Assembly (NCBI GenBank): GCA_038243395.1
Contig: JBBSRC010000001.1
Coordinates: 1-64,000, forward strand
Reading direction: 5' to 3'
DNA: 64,000 bases
Source: Gelidibacter sp038243395
GTDB taxonomy: Bacteria > Bacteroidota > Bacteroidia > Flavobacteriales > Flavobacteriaceae
Of this stretch, positions 1-9,634 are shown one piece after another. The position numbers and the translations under genes are program-made. The notes beneath the pieces are model-generated. The model was not told the DNA's origin. It ran no database searches and saw only the letters and a list, made by a program, of their open reading frames with translations. Each line of letters opens with the position of its first letter. The first letter of the stretch is position 1.

Positions 1-3000
1 ACTGGTAAACTCTGGAGCATACATACTTTGAATTGTGGTAATACCATTGCTCATGTTTCCACTGTTATTTACACGTAAGTCATATTCAAAGACGTAAACA
101 CCTTTTGGTAAATAGTCAAAGAAGAAATTTGTGGCCGCATCTTTTGTGCTTTCATAATAACCCAACCCATCTTGGTATTTGTAGCTAGACATTACATTGA
201 CAGGCTCGAAACCTGCTGCTCTCATATCTTTCATGTGCAAGAATTCCATATCCCTGTCGCTTCTCAATTCGATGCGAACCCTTACCAAATCGCCGACTTT
301 TAAATCGGTGTTGGAAGTGATTTCTGAAATTTTCTCTCCTTTATCCGTATTGGTTTTTAAGAACAATTTTTTATTCAATTTCAGTGGTGTTTCTGCAAAG
401 GTAATTTTATCTAAATCCTCAAAATATTGCCAGTACAAACTTCCCCAAGCAATACCATCGCCTTTTTTGGTCATGGTCACGTTTGCCATTTGTGGTTTTA
501 TTTCGGGGCCACTCCATGATGTTTTATAGTAACCAGTTCCAGCTTCAACTTTAACAGCTTCTAATTTAGATGGTTCGATTTTTTCGCCGTCTACCACAAC
601 ATCAACCATATCAGTGACGCTTAACCAATCGCTACCTTGCAACAATAATGCATATACAGCTTCCGTTGTGGCTTTGGTAGTTTTCCAGCTCTTAGTTTGT
701 TTATTTTTAAGAAGCCAAATTTTTAAATTATCGACTGTTTTTACGTCATTCTGAATTTCCGAAAAGGCTTCAATCATTAACGCTTGTGTTTCAATGGGCG
801 CTTGGTACCAAAACCAGGACGCTTTATTGTCTTTCCAATACATGCCCAATTCATCCGAAGTAATGCTGTTTTCCTTGAGAGATTTTAAAATGCCATTAGC
901 AGTTTTTGAATCTTTAGCACGATGAGATATCATGGCCATCAGACCTTTGGCATATATGGAACGGGTTAACCAATACTTCTGGATTTGCGTTTGGTAGTAT
1001 CCGGTTATAGTATAAACCTCTTTGCTTTTTGCGATTTCCGGGAAAAAGCTGCGTATATATAAATAATGTAATTGGGTATAGCTTAAATGATCTTTGCTTA
1101 AATCGACATCTTTATTGAACTTTCTTATGTCTTTATACTCTTGAACAAATTCGGCATCTAGATAAGTTATGGCTTTTTTGATCATATTTTCGGAAGCTCC
1201 TTCATATTTTTTCTGGGCAACATTAAGCTGTTTTAAATGTCCGAAACCTGCAATGATTTGTTGGGTTATAAATCGGTTTGCTCGGCCTCCTTCAAACCAA
1301 GCCCAAGCGCCGTTATTCATTTGGTTGTTTTGAAGTTTGCGTTGTGCCGATTGCAATTCGTTGCTCATTTTGTTCATGTCAAACAATAGCGCGATGCGTT
1401 TTTTTTGTTCAGTCTCAGATTCTGCATCACGCAACCAAGGTGTTTCCTGAATCAAGAGATTTTTTAACTCTTCATTTTTTTCGAGATTGCTGATCAAGGC
1501 ATCCTGAGATGCCCATTGGTCAAATACCTCTTTAATTCTGGGATTGCTATTTGCGATATGACTTGCCAATGCATTTGCGTAATATCTACTGAAAATCTGT
1601 TCATTAGAATTGTAAGGATACTCCATTAAATAAGGTAAAGCCTGAACCGCATACCACGCCGGATTGGAAGTCATTTCCAAGGTCAGTTTATGGTTTTTAA
1701 GCGTTTTGGAAGCGTTAACTGAAGCCGATGAAGCCAGTTTGTCTAAAGTAAAAGTTCTGGTTTCATTGGACCGAATCCACATTGGCAAAGTTTCTGTTAC
1801 CAACATCCGGTTTGAAAGTACCGGAAGAGCATTTTGTTCGCCATCACTATAAACACCAGACTTTGCAATGACTTTATATTGCACAGCATCTACATCATCT
1901 GGAATATATAAACTCCATGTGATTTGGGTGTTGCTTTTGGCATCCACTGTAAAGCCTACTATATCATTTCCTGATCCCAAAGGGATAGAATCACTCTTCC
2001 GAGCTAGTAACTTGGAAGTTATATCTTTATTTGTGAAGGGATCTATTAGTATCAATTTTGCTTCTCCCGATAAAACTTTTTCCGTGAGATTTACAATTTT
2101 TGTACTGATGGAAATAGTATCACCATGACGTAAAAAACGAGGGGCATTTGGGATGACCATCAATTCTTTTTGAGTGACAGTTTCCAAAGATGTGGTTGCA
2201 CTTTCTAGAGATTTAGTATGCGCCAATAACTGTAATTTCCATTTGGTCAAAGCTTCCGGTGTGGTAAAACTGAAGGTGACGTTACCTTCAGCATCAGTTT
2301 GCAATTGTGGAAAGAAAAATGCGGTTTCCTGAAGGTTTTTCCTAATGGTTACAGATTGTAAATCTTCAATAGCTTCTTGCTTTGATTCAGGGGGAAGTGG
2401 AGCTGGCGGTGTATCAACTAATTGTTCTCCAATAATTTCTTCAGAATCATCATAAGACTTTGTGTCTGAATTTTTGCTCATCATAGAATTTTCAACTTGA
2501 ACACCACTAGCCATTCCTCGAATCATTGAGTTCATCCCGTATTTTCCATTACCGAAATATAGACCAAACCAATTCCATTGGTCGTATTGTTGATACGGGT
2601 AACTTAAATTGTTGGTCGGTAAATACACATCAAACGTGTCGCTGCCGAAGCTATTAGTGCCACTCCTTTGTTTATTGCTATAATAAACAGATTGCATTAA
2701 AGGACTAAATTGCCATTGATGTGGTGTAAACTGATCCAAAGACATATCATACATACTCGCCAACAATTCGGCACTCACTTTATCGCCTTGAGGGCCCTTG
2801 ATATTGAAACTCCAGGTTTCATCAGTCCCAGTTTCTAGTTTGTCTCTAAAAGTCTTAGTCTCAATTATCAATTCCGATTGTGGATAGGGGACAGCAATGG
2901 TTTTCATGCCCGATTGAAAACTATTAAAAGCCGCAAAACTGTAATGAACGGCGAAGCCACCTAAATCTGATTCTAATACAGGAATAACAATCGTTTTTTT

Positions 3001-6000
3001 ATTATTGCTTAGCTGAAGAATATAGGTCTTGTAAATTTTTTGACCTTTCTCTACATCTACGGTGACCACCAAATTTTCCGCAGCACTACTAAAAGTAATG
3101 ATCACATTCTGCCCGGTTTTGTAAGTCGATTGATCACTGCTCACACTGAACAATTGATGGTCTGGAAGAGTTTTATCTTCTGGACTGAACACAAAAGTTG
3201 TAGCTTGATCTTGGACGAGTTGTCCAAACTTATCTTTGCTTTCCAAAACGACAACATAGTTTCCAGAATCCCATTTTCTAAGATTTCCTAAATCAATTTC
3301 ATTAGATTTAGAAGTGTCAAAATTAGATTCAAAAACGATTTTTCCTTTGTTCCAAGTTGCTGGATTGTGCTCATCTTGGAAGGCCTCATGTGGGAATATT
3401 TTTTTGAATTCTTCACGAGATAATGCCGGGTAATCTGGTGCTGCCCATGGGCGTGGTCTTAAAACTTCCTTCGGAGCTTCAAGTTTATAAATCTTGATTA
3501 TGCCTTGAGCTGCAACAAATTCGCCATTCAAATTTGTCGTGTTTAAAGTAAGTTGGTGCTTTGTTTTCGTTTTATCTAGTTGTTCGTCTAAAGTGATATT
3601 CGCTAAAAGCGCATGATAACCAACGTTCACAATTGTGTTTGCACTTCGAGTTTCGCCGTTAAGATCAGTCACATCTGCGGTAATTTCATAATTAAAAATC
3701 GGTAAACTGGTTTTATCCACACTTCCATCAGGAATAGCTTTAAAAATGATTTCGAAATTGCCATCCTTGTCCGTGATGCCTTCACCATGTGCTATTTCTT
3801 GTGGTTCACTGTTAAACCAAGGTCTGTACCAAAAGAACCACCGTGGATATTGGACTTTTCGATGCACCCGATACACCACTTTGGCTTCGGTGATCGTGCT
3901 TCCGGCGTAGGCCAAAGCACTTCCTGTTACAGTAACTGAATCGTTAATTTTATAGGTTTGGGTAACAGGATTAAATTTGGTTTCAAATTTTGGACGTTTA
4001 TATTCTTCCACAGAAATACTTTGATAACCGTAACTTCCTGAATAGATGCTTATGCTAAAAACACCCGTTAATCCATCGTTTGGCAGAATGAATTCTCCAG
4101 AAACCGAACCATAATCGTTAGTTTTGAGGTTTAGTTCTTTGACCACTTCGCCATTGACATTTTTGAGCGTCACTTTTGCTGGTTGATTGGTATAAACTGT
4201 GGTCTTTTTGTTTTCTGTTTTTGTAGCAATTCCTTTAAAATAAATCACTTGTCCTGGTCTGTAAATGCTGCGATCTGTAAATAAAAACGGATTGTAACTT
4301 ATTTGGTTCTTATCTTCATCTTCGTTATAATAGCTATTGCGATAGTAGTCCTTGAAGTAAGCGGTTTCTCCGTTATAAACAGCAGTAACATCTATATTAT
4401 AAAATCTTTTTTTGGAGTTTATAATGCTGAATTCTCCTTGACTATCAGTTGTTAAATTTTGAGTTTTAAGATTATTATTAGATCCCTCTTGATAGCTAAC
4501 CGTCACTTTTGCTCCAACTATTGGTTCCCCATTTATTCTATTAATCAACTGAAATAATTCTCTATTTAAGTCAGACTTGGTTACCAATGCCATATTGGTC
4601 ACTTGAATTGTTTTATAAGCGAAAAATCTTCCATTCGAAACATCGGGTGTCGCCACAATTAGATAGTGTCCGTTGCCCAGTTTTGGAATGACAACTTCCG
4701 TAGTATGTACTTGAAAATCCTTTTCGTCCTTGAGTTGACTTTGCCATTCTTCGCTAGTTTTCAGATTATTGATAAATGCAAATCGCTCCTCTTGGCGGTA
4801 AGTTTTATTGAATTTTTCTAATTGTGATTCAGAAAGTTTATAAGCGTTGAATTTTAAAGCATTCAAATTAGAAAAGCTGACTAACAATAGGCTATTGGAC
4901 TGTACGGGAATATTGTTTTCTGCAGTGAGTTGTAACGTAGGTTTTAAAATGATATCTTTTAAAACGATACATTTTTCAGCACCTTTACTTTTAGAAAAGG
5001 CTTTTGTGGCAGCGTCGCAAATTTCTATCGCATTTTTTAACTTCCAACGCGTTTCGGGATTGGTTTTAGCATCAAAATTTTGGCCTTGTTGATAATATAG
5101 TGACGCTATTTCATAATCGTAAAGCGTAGAAACCTCATGATCTTTATAGGTTTCAGATGCTTTTTTAAGAGTTTTTAAAAAGACTGCTACTTTATCATTA
5201 AATGTCGCATTATTCTTCACATATTGAAGCCGTTGAATGTCCACATCGGCTAAGGCGTAAGGCTCCTTATCCTTCAGATGAAAAGCTATTAAATCTTTAT
5301 AAATTTTTAAAGCATTTATCTGTAAAGATGTTGAATCTCGATGTGCAATTTCCAATCTTGAAAAAGTTTTGGCATCACTTAAAAACTCAGCATTATCGAT
5401 TGAAAATTTATAGGCAGGCTGGGTAATGCTGTTTTCATCCGTTTGGTAAAAGGTCAGCGCATTGTGATTTAAAAAATCGAAAAGTGTGGGCCGATATAAT
5501 TTTGATTCCTTTTGATTCTGTAATAGTTCATCATAGTTGACTAATTGGGTTTGCTGAAGGATTAATCCATTTTTAAGTGAGTTCTGAAAATGAACATCAA
5601 TTTCTTCAAACAAAGTTTGTAAATCCCAAGTTCTGAAATCGTCAGCATCGACTTTACTTTCTGTCTTCGTCCTATTGTAGAATTGATGTCGATTTTGCTG
5701 AAAATACTGCCAATAGAGATTGGCGAGCATATTTTCAAGAATATTACTTGTTGGGATTTCACTGGTAGCGATTTGTGATTTAAAATCGTTGATGATCTTT
5801 AGTTGGGAATCTTCCTCTAGAACGAGTGCATATTTACTTTTGTACAATAAACTTTTAACATGTTGTGTCGTGTTCTGGTCGGCAACTGCCAGTTTGGAGA
5901 TCTGTTCAACAACCTCCAAAGCGGATTTCGTTAAACCCTTAGATTCTAATTTTTCTACCTGTTGCCATAGTTTTTCGAAATCATTGGATTGCGCCTGTGT

Positions 6001-6051
6001 GAAATTTGCAAAAACTAATATCATCAATAGTGCTATAGAATGTTTCATCAT
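1..6051 (-). CDS. alpha-2-macroglobulin family protein (3' end outside window)
   Basis: A single open frame reads leftward from ATG at 6051 to the window edge (2,017 codons) and is only a few residues short of the usual C-terminus, which in this family follows a SMYAPEF-type motif still visible here. A Sec signal peptide (residues 1-20, cleaved near TQA/QS) without a lipobox suggests a periplasmic or outer-membrane protein. After a long N-terminal helical region come repeated MG beta-domains, then the A2M segment (FFPQLQTDAEGNVTF, near residue 1270) and a thioester-like helical domain. Bacterial A2Ms are thought to trap attacking proteases. Oddly, the place of the thioester Cys (usual YPxxCxEQ) reads YPYNSNEQ, with Ser at about residue 1482, so no thioester bond can form. 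Two ATGs lie in tandem at the start. Family assignment is firm; activity is uncertain. Confidence 0.9.
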   Translation of the reverse strand, partial: MMKHSIALLMILVFANFTQAQSNDFEKLWQQVEKLESKGLTKSALEVVEQISKLAVADQNTTQHVKSLLYKSKYALVLEEDSQLKIINDFKSQIATSEIPTSNILENMLANLYWQYFQQNRHQFYNRTKTESKVDADDFRTWDLQTLFEEIDVHFQNSLKNGLILQQTQLVNYDELLQNQKESKLYRPTLFDFLNHNALTFYQTDENSITQPAYKFSIDNAEFLSDAKTFSRLEIAHRDSTSLQINALKIYKDLIAFHLKDKEPYALADVDIQRLQYVKNNATFNDKVAVFLKTLKKASETYKDHEVSTLYDYEIASLYYQQGQNFDAKTNPETRWKLKNAIEICDAATKAFSKSKGAEKCIVLKDIILKPTLQLTAENNIPVQSNSLLLVSFSNLNALKFNAYKLSESQLEKFNKTYRQEERFAFINNLKTSEEWQSQLKDEKDFQVHTTEVVIPKLGNGHYLIVATPDVSNGRFFAYKTIQVTNMALVTKSDLNRELFQLINRINGEPIVGAKVTVSYQEGSNNNLKTQNLTTDSQGEFSIINSKKRFYNIDVTAVYNGETAYFKDYYRNSYYNEDEDKNQISYNPFLFTDRSIYRPGQVIYFKGIATKTENKKTTVYTNQPAKVTLKNVNGEVVKELNLKTNDYGSVSGEFILPNDGLTGVFSISIYSGSYGYQSISVEEYKRPKFETKFNPVTQTYKINDSVTVTGSALAYAGSTITEAKVVYRVHRKVQYPRWFFWYRPWFNSEPQEIAHGEGITDKDGNFEIIFKAIPDGSVDKTSLPIFNYEITADVTDLNGETRSANTIVNVGYHALLANITLDEQLDKTKTKHQLTLNTTNLNGEFVAAQGIIKIYKLEAPKEVLRPRPWAAPDYPALSREEFKKIFPHEAFQDEHNPATWNKGKIVFESNFDTSKSNEIDLGNLRKWDSGNYVVVLESKDKFGQLVQDQATTFVFSPEDKTLPDHQLFSVSSDQSTYKTGQNVIITFSSAAENLVVTVDVEKGQKIYKTYILQLSNNKKTIVIPVLESDLGGFAVHYSFAAFNSFQSGMKTIAVPYPQSELIIETKTFRDKLETGTDETWSFNIKGPQGDKVSAELLASMYDMSLDQFTPHQWQFSPLMQSVYYSNKQRSGTNSFGSDTFDVYLPTNNLSYPYQQYDQWNWFGLYFGNGKYGMNSMIRGMASGVQVENSMMSKNSDTKSYDDSEEIIGEQLVDTPPAPLPPESKQEAIEDLQSVTIRKNLQETAFFFPQLQTDAEGNVTFSFTTPEALTKWKLQLLAHTKSLESATTSLETVTQKELMVIPNAPRFLRHGDTISISTKIVNLTEKVLSGEAKLILIDPFTNKDITSKLLARKSDSIPLGSGNDIVGFTVDAKSNTQITWSLYIPDDVDAVQYKVIAKSGVYSDGEQNALPVLSNRMLVTETLPMWIRSNETRTFTLDKLASSASVNASKTLKNHKLTLEMTSNPAWYAVQALPYLMEYPYNSNEQIFSRYYANALASHIANSNPRIKEVFDQWASQDALISNLEKNEELKNLLIQETPWLRDAESETEQKKRIALLFDMNKMSNELQSAQRKLQNNQMNNGAWAWFEGGRANRFITQQIIAGFGHLKQLNVAQKKYEGASENMIKKAITYLDAEFVQEYKDIRKFNKDVDLSKDHLSYTQLHYLYIRSFFPEIAKSKEVYTITGYYQTQIQKYWLTRSIYAKGLMAMISHRAKDSKTANGILKSLKENSITSDELGMYWKDNKASWFWYQAPIETQALMIEAFSEIQNDVKTVDNLKIWLLKNKQTKSWKTTKATTEAVYALLLQGSDWLSVTDMVDVVVDGEKIEPSKLEAVKVEAGTGYYKTSWSGPEIKPQMANVTMTKKGDGIAWGSLYWQYFEDLDKITFAETPLKLNKKLFLKTNTDKGEKISEITSNTDLKVGDLVRVRIELRSDRDMEFLHMKDMRAAGFEPVNVMSSYKYQDGLGYYESTKDAATNFFFDYLPKGVYVFEYDLRVNNSGNMSNGITTIQSMYAPEFTS

Positions 6052-6388
6052 TTAAATATATTTAAATCCTTACATGGATTTTCTCGAAATTTAATATAAG
6101 CCCATTGGTAAATACGAAATGAGTCAGGCCTACATTTGGTTGAGTGAAGTTAACAAAATTAGAAGTTAACTTTATTATCTTTTTAGCCTTCTACAAAAAC
6201 AATACCGTAACCATCACTATTCCCCAAAAAGTGAATTAGGACACTTCGGCAAGCTCAGCAACTGCTGCCTTATTCTTAAAATTAAGAACAAAGACTTCCG
6301 TTTTAATGGATGATAGTTGGTGCTTTTGAAATTTTAAACTTTATAATACTACCTTAGAATGTCTATTTTTGAATCCAGATTCTACTGT
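6052..6388. other. intergenic region between divergent genes
   Basis: No coding frame is supported here. It separates the leftward macroglobulin gene from the rightward TPR gene and should hold both promoters. A TATTTTTG at 6364-6371 resembles a Bacteroidota -7 box for the TPR gene, which would place transcription start just before ATG 6389, but no -33 TTTG lies at the right distance. I see no convincing terminator or RNA gene. Confidence 0.4.
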
Positions 6389-7345
6389 ATGAAATTCGTT
6401 ATTTATTTTTTCTTTTTATCCGTAGTCGCCATAGGTCAAACGGACCTTGAACTAGCTAATCAATTCTTGGCTGAAAAGCAATACACAAAGGCACAAGACC
6501 TTATGACTAGTTACATTAAGATGCATCCCAATGACAAGAAAGCCATCGAGCTTTTAGGAGATGCATATGGCCATCAGAAAAAATGGGATGACGCCATGGA
6601 GAATTATAAGAAGCTTGTAGATTTAAGCGCTAAAACGGCCAATTATCATTATAAATATGGTGGTGCTTTGGGTATGAAAGCATTGTCAATCAGTAAAATA
6701 AAAGCTATGGGAATTATTGGCGATGTGAAACAGGCTTTTATAAACGCGGCCGATTTGGATCCCAACCACATCGAAACGCGATGGGCGCTGGTAGAACTTT
6801 ATATGCAATTGCCGGGAATCATCGGTGGTAGCAAAAGTAAATCGTTAAAATATGCAGAGGAATTACAAAATCTATCGAAAGTAGATGGCTATTTGGCCAA
6901 AGGTTATATTTATGAATATGACAAACAATTTGACTTGGCTGAAAAGTATTATAAGCGGGCAATTTCAGAAGGCGGATCTTTAATTTGTTATGAGAAATTG
7001 ACGAATTTATATGAAAAGCAAAAGCAACCTTATAAAGCTATTTCCAATATGGAATTGGCCTTTAAGAAACATAAGTACAATCTTTTAAATTATCAAATTG
7101 GAAAGATATCTGCAGACCATAATGTTCAATTAGAAAAAGGTAAACTTCATTTACGAGATTACATTAGAAATTTCTCAGCGAAAGATGAAATGCCACTAGC
7201 TTGGGCAAATTATAGATTGTCAGAGATTTACAAGCATCAAAAAAGGAAGGCTGAGGCATTGAAATACATAGAGCTCGCCATTGCGGAAATGCCAAAGGAT
7301 GATTTGTTTAAGAAAGAGAAGTCGGTCATTTTAAGTATGCCGTAG
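6389..7345 (+). CDS. secreted tetratricopeptide-repeat protein
   Basis: A 318-aa protein beginning with a Sec signal peptide (MKFVIYFFFLSVVAIGQ) and continuing with TPR-like helical pairs: ANQFLAEKQYTKAQDLM, then AIELLGDAYGHQKKWDDAMENY, and later AEKYYKRAISEGG and YRLSEIYKHQKRKAEALKYI. The frame opens ten codons earlier, but only ATG 6389 gives a proper signal peptide, so I chose it. It is probably periplasmic and acts in protein-protein interaction; no enzymatic motif is seen. It stands alone, divergent from the macroglobulin gene and 187 bp ahead of the Mur ligase gene. A specific partner or pathway cannot be named. Confidence 0.8.
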   Translation: MKFVIYFFFLSVVAIGQTDLELANQFLAEKQYTKAQDLMTSYIKMHPNDKKAIELLGDAYGHQKKWDDAMENYKKLVDLSAKTANYHYKYGGALGMKALSISKIKAMGIIGDVKQAFINAADLDPNHIETRWALVELYMQLPGIIGGSKSKSLKYAEELQNLSKVDGYLAKGYIYEYDKQFDLAEKYYKRAISEGGSLICYEKLTNLYEKQKQPYKAISNMELAFKKHKYNLLNYQIGKISADHNVQLEKGKLHLRDYIRNFSAKDEMPLAWANYRLSEIYKHQKRKAEALKYIELAIAEMPKDDLFKKEKSVILSMP

Positions 7346-7505
7346 GTTGTTTTTAGTCTGCATACTGCAGTCTTCAGTTTGATTATAAATTCCTCAGTGT
7401 GTTTCTGTGTACCTCTGGAGAATTTTGCGCAATTCTGTGTCATAAAATTTTATCCAATTTACGAGAACAACCATGATAATCTTACGGCATTTCACATCAA
7501 AAAAC

Positions 7506-7513
7506 TATCTTTG
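7506..7513 (+). promoter_or_regulatory. candidate -7 box of the Mur ligase gene
   Basis: TATCTTTG matches the Bacteroidota -7 consensus TAnnTTTG and would start transcription about 13 bases before ATG 7533. A matching -33 TTTG is not visible at 19-21 bases, so this rests on the -7 box and position only. Confidence 0.4.
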
Positions 7514-7532
7514 ATCCTTTGAAAAACATACT

Positions 7533-8888
7533 ATGAACGTACATTTTATAGCCATTGGTGGGAGTGCCATGCACAACCTCGCCATCGCTTTACACAATAA
7601 AAATTATCAGATAACAGGAAGTGATGATGAAATTTATGAACCTTCTAAATCAAGATTAAGAGAGAAAGGTTTGTTGCCAGAAAATTTCGGATGGTTTCCA
7701 GAAAAAATCAATAATGCTATAGATGCCGTCGTGTTAGGAATGCACGCTAAAGCAGATAATCCTGAGCTATTAAAAGCTCAAGAACTAGGGTTGAAAATCT
7801 ACAGTTATCCTGAGTTTCTATACGAGCAATCCAAACATAAAACCCGAGTAGTTATTGGCGGTAGTCATGGTAAAACGACCATTACTTCTATGATTCTTCA
7901 CGTGATGCAGTATCATGACATCGATGTTGATTATATGGTAGGCGCACAGTTGGACGGTTTTGAGGTCATGGTAAAATTGACAGATACTAATGATTTTATC
8001 GTTTTGGAAGGTGATGAATATTTGAGTTCGCCGATTGATCGCCGACCGAAATTTCATTTATATCAACCCAATATTGCCTTGTTGAGCGGGATAGCTTGGG
8101 ATCACATCAATGTATTTCCAACTTATGAAGGCTATGTAGAGCAGTTTTCGATTTTCGTGGATACCATCGTCAAAGGTGGAAGTATTACATATAATGAAGA
8201 AGATCTCGAAGTGAAAAGAGTAGTGGAAGCTTCAGAAAACACTATCAGAAAATTGCCATACTATACTCCAGAATACACCGTCGAAAATGGCCAAACGCTT
8301 TTGGAAACTCCAGAAGGACCATTGCCGATTGAGGTTTTTGGTAAACATAATTTAAACAATCTTGCGGGTGCTAAATGGGTATGCCAACACATGGGTGTGG
8401 ACGAAGACGACTTTTACGAGGCTATAGCCAGTTTTAAAGGGGCCAGTAAACGCTTGGAAAAACTAGCAGAAGGTAAAAACAGTATTGCTTTTAAAGATTT
8501 TGCACATTCTCCGAGTAAAGTGGAGGCGAGTACTAATGCAGTAAAAGAACAATTTCCTGAGAGAACCGTTGTGGCGTGTTTGGAGTTGCACACTTACAGT
8601 AGTTTAAATGCTGATTTTTTAAAGGAATATAAAGGTACTTTGGATGCGGCCGATGTTGCCGTCGTCTTTTATTCGCCACACGCCGTGGAAATTAAAAAAC
8701 TAAAGGAAATTACGGAATATCAAATTGCCGAAGCCTTTGATCGTAATGACTTAATTATTTATACCAATCCTGACGATTTTAAGAACTTTTTATTTTCACA
8801 AAACTTTGACAATAAAGCGCTGTTGTTAATGAGCTCAGGAACTTATGGAGGCTTAAATTTTGAAGAAGTCAAAAGTCTGATAATATAA
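7533..8888 (+). CDS. mpl: UDP-N-acetylmuramate:tripeptide ligase (Mpl-type Mur ligase)
   Basis: A 451-aa Mur ligase of the peptidoglycan-recycling type, which joins the murein tripeptide (L-Ala-D-Glu-meso-Dap) to UDP-MurNAc in the cytoplasm using ATP. Visible features are an N-terminal Rossmann-type UDP-binding start (HFIAIGGSAMHNLA), the ATP-binding loop GGSHGKTT at residues 109-116, a central ligase domain with LEGDEY and WDHINVFPTYEGY, and a C-terminal ligase domain with GKHNLNN and KDFAHSPSKVEA. Length and the GGSHGKTT/GSDDEIY pattern fit Mpl better than MurC. A MurC role is the main alternative; MurC would normally sit in a division cluster, which is absent here. Confidence 0.85.
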   Translation: MNVHFIAIGGSAMHNLAIALHNKNYQITGSDDEIYEPSKSRLREKGLLPENFGWFPEKINNAIDAVVLGMHAKADNPELLKAQELGLKIYSYPEFLYEQSKHKTRVVIGGSHGKTTITSMILHVMQYHDIDVDYMVGAQLDGFEVMVKLTDTNDFIVLEGDEYLSSPIDRRPKFHLYQPNIALLSGIAWDHINVFPTYEGYVEQFSIFVDTIVKGGSITYNEEDLEVKRVVEASENTIRKLPYYTPEYTVENGQTLLETPEGPLPIEVFGKHNLNNLAGAKWVCQHMGVDEDDFYEAIASFKGASKRLEKLAEGKNSIAFKDFAHSPSKVEASTNAVKEQFPERTVVACLELHTYSSLNADFLKEYKGTLDAADVAVVFYSPHAVEIKKLKEITEYQIAEAFDRNDLIIYTNPDDFKNFLFSQNFDNKALLLMSSGTYGGLNFEEVKSLII

Positions 8889-8913
8889 TTTTTAAAATTT
8901 TAAATTAAATAAA

Positions 8914-8941
8914 AAAGCCATCGACAGGAGTCAATGGCTTT
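8914..8941 (-). terminator. terminator of the FKBP gene
   Basis: On the minus strand a 12-bp stem (AAAGCCATTGAC / GTCGATGGCTTT, one G-U pair) with a 4-base loop is followed by a run of T. The T-run is on the minus side, so it serves the leftward FKBP gene, with some use for the converging Mur ligase gene. Confidence 0.8.
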
Positions 8942-8962
8942 AAATTATGTAGTACTCAAAAT

Positions 8963-9391
8963 TTAATTGATCTCGAGCAATTCCAAGTCAAATACTAAAT
9001 CTTGACCAGCTAAAGGATGATTCCCATCTACTATAATGTGATCATCTTTAACTTCAACAACTCTAAACTGATGCTCAGTGCCGTCAGGTCCTTTCGATGC
9101 TAATCCCATACCAATTTCTGGTTGAATGTCTTGTGGCAATTGCTCTCTTGGAACTTGATGAAACAATTCATCCAAAACATCGCCATAAGCTTGTTCTTTA
9201 GCTATTTCAACGGTTTTTTTGTCATTCACGTTCATATCAAGAATAGCATTTTCAAAACCAGGAATAAGATTGCCCTCACCAATAGTAACTTCTAAAGGTT
9301 CGCGCTCCAGAGAACTGTCAAAAACCTGTCCGTTGGTTAATTTTCCTGTGTAGTGTACTTTTACGGTATCATTTTTCTTTACTTGACTCAT
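8963..9391 (-). CDS. slyD: FKBP-type peptidyl-prolyl isomerase, SlyD-like
   Basis: A 142-aa cytoplasmic prolyl isomerase/chaperone. The FKBP core starts with VKVHYTGKLTNGQVFDSS (about 11-28) and IGEGNLIPGFENAIL, followed by the SlyD insert-in-flap segment (about 65-120) and a return to FKBP strand (VDGNHPLAGQDLVFDLELLEI). It has no signal peptide and lacks the His/Cys-rich metal-binding tail of E. coli SlyD, so a nickel-delivery role is unlikely. It helps slow proline-limited folding. It is a single-gene unit with its own strong promoter (9420-9451), an AAAGGA Shine-Dalgarno-like stretch before the ATG, and a terminator. Confidence 0.85.
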   Translation of the reverse strand: MSQVKKNDTVKVHYTGKLTNGQVFDSSLEREPLEVTIGEGNLIPGFENAILDMNVNDKKTVEIAKEQAYGDVLDELFHQVPREQLPQDIQPEIGMGLASKGPDGTEHQFRVVEVKDDHIIVDGNHPLAGQDLVFDLELLEIN

Positions 9392-9419
9392 AAATCCTTT
9401 TTAATATTATTATAAGATC

Positions 9420-9451
9420 CAAAATTATAATTTTTAATAGTGAGCACCAAA
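9420..9451 (-). promoter_or_regulatory. Bacteroidota-type promoter of the FKBP gene
   Basis: Read on the minus strand: TTTG (9451-9448), 20 bases, TAATTTTG (9427-9420). This is a full match to TTTG-N19/20-TAnnTTTG and predicts a start near 9413, about 22 bases before ATG 9391. Confidence 0.7.
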
Positions 9452-9568
9452 GTTTGGAAGTTGTAATGAGGATCTATTAAGAATAACTTAACTTAAACGT
9501 GTACGTTTTAATAACTTTTAACTTTAGTAATTGAAAATGTTACTTATATCTGATGATTTCTAAATAAA

Positions 9569-9602
9569 AAAACACTGAAGACCATTTGACCGACAGTGTT
9601 TT
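9569..9602 (-). terminator. terminator of the dipeptidyl peptidase gene
   Basis: A 9-bp stem AAAACACTG / CAGTGTTTT with a 16-base loop is followed on the minus strand by a T-rich tail. It lies 33 bases after the stop codon of the leftward peptidase gene. Confidence 0.75.
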
Positions 9603-9634
9603 AAAATTTATGAAGTGTTTAGAATCTTCCTTTT

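Noticed and set aside
197..6055. Plus-strand frames in the first 6 kb
   Set aside because: They lie opposite the continuous minus-strand macroglobulin frame and lack domains.
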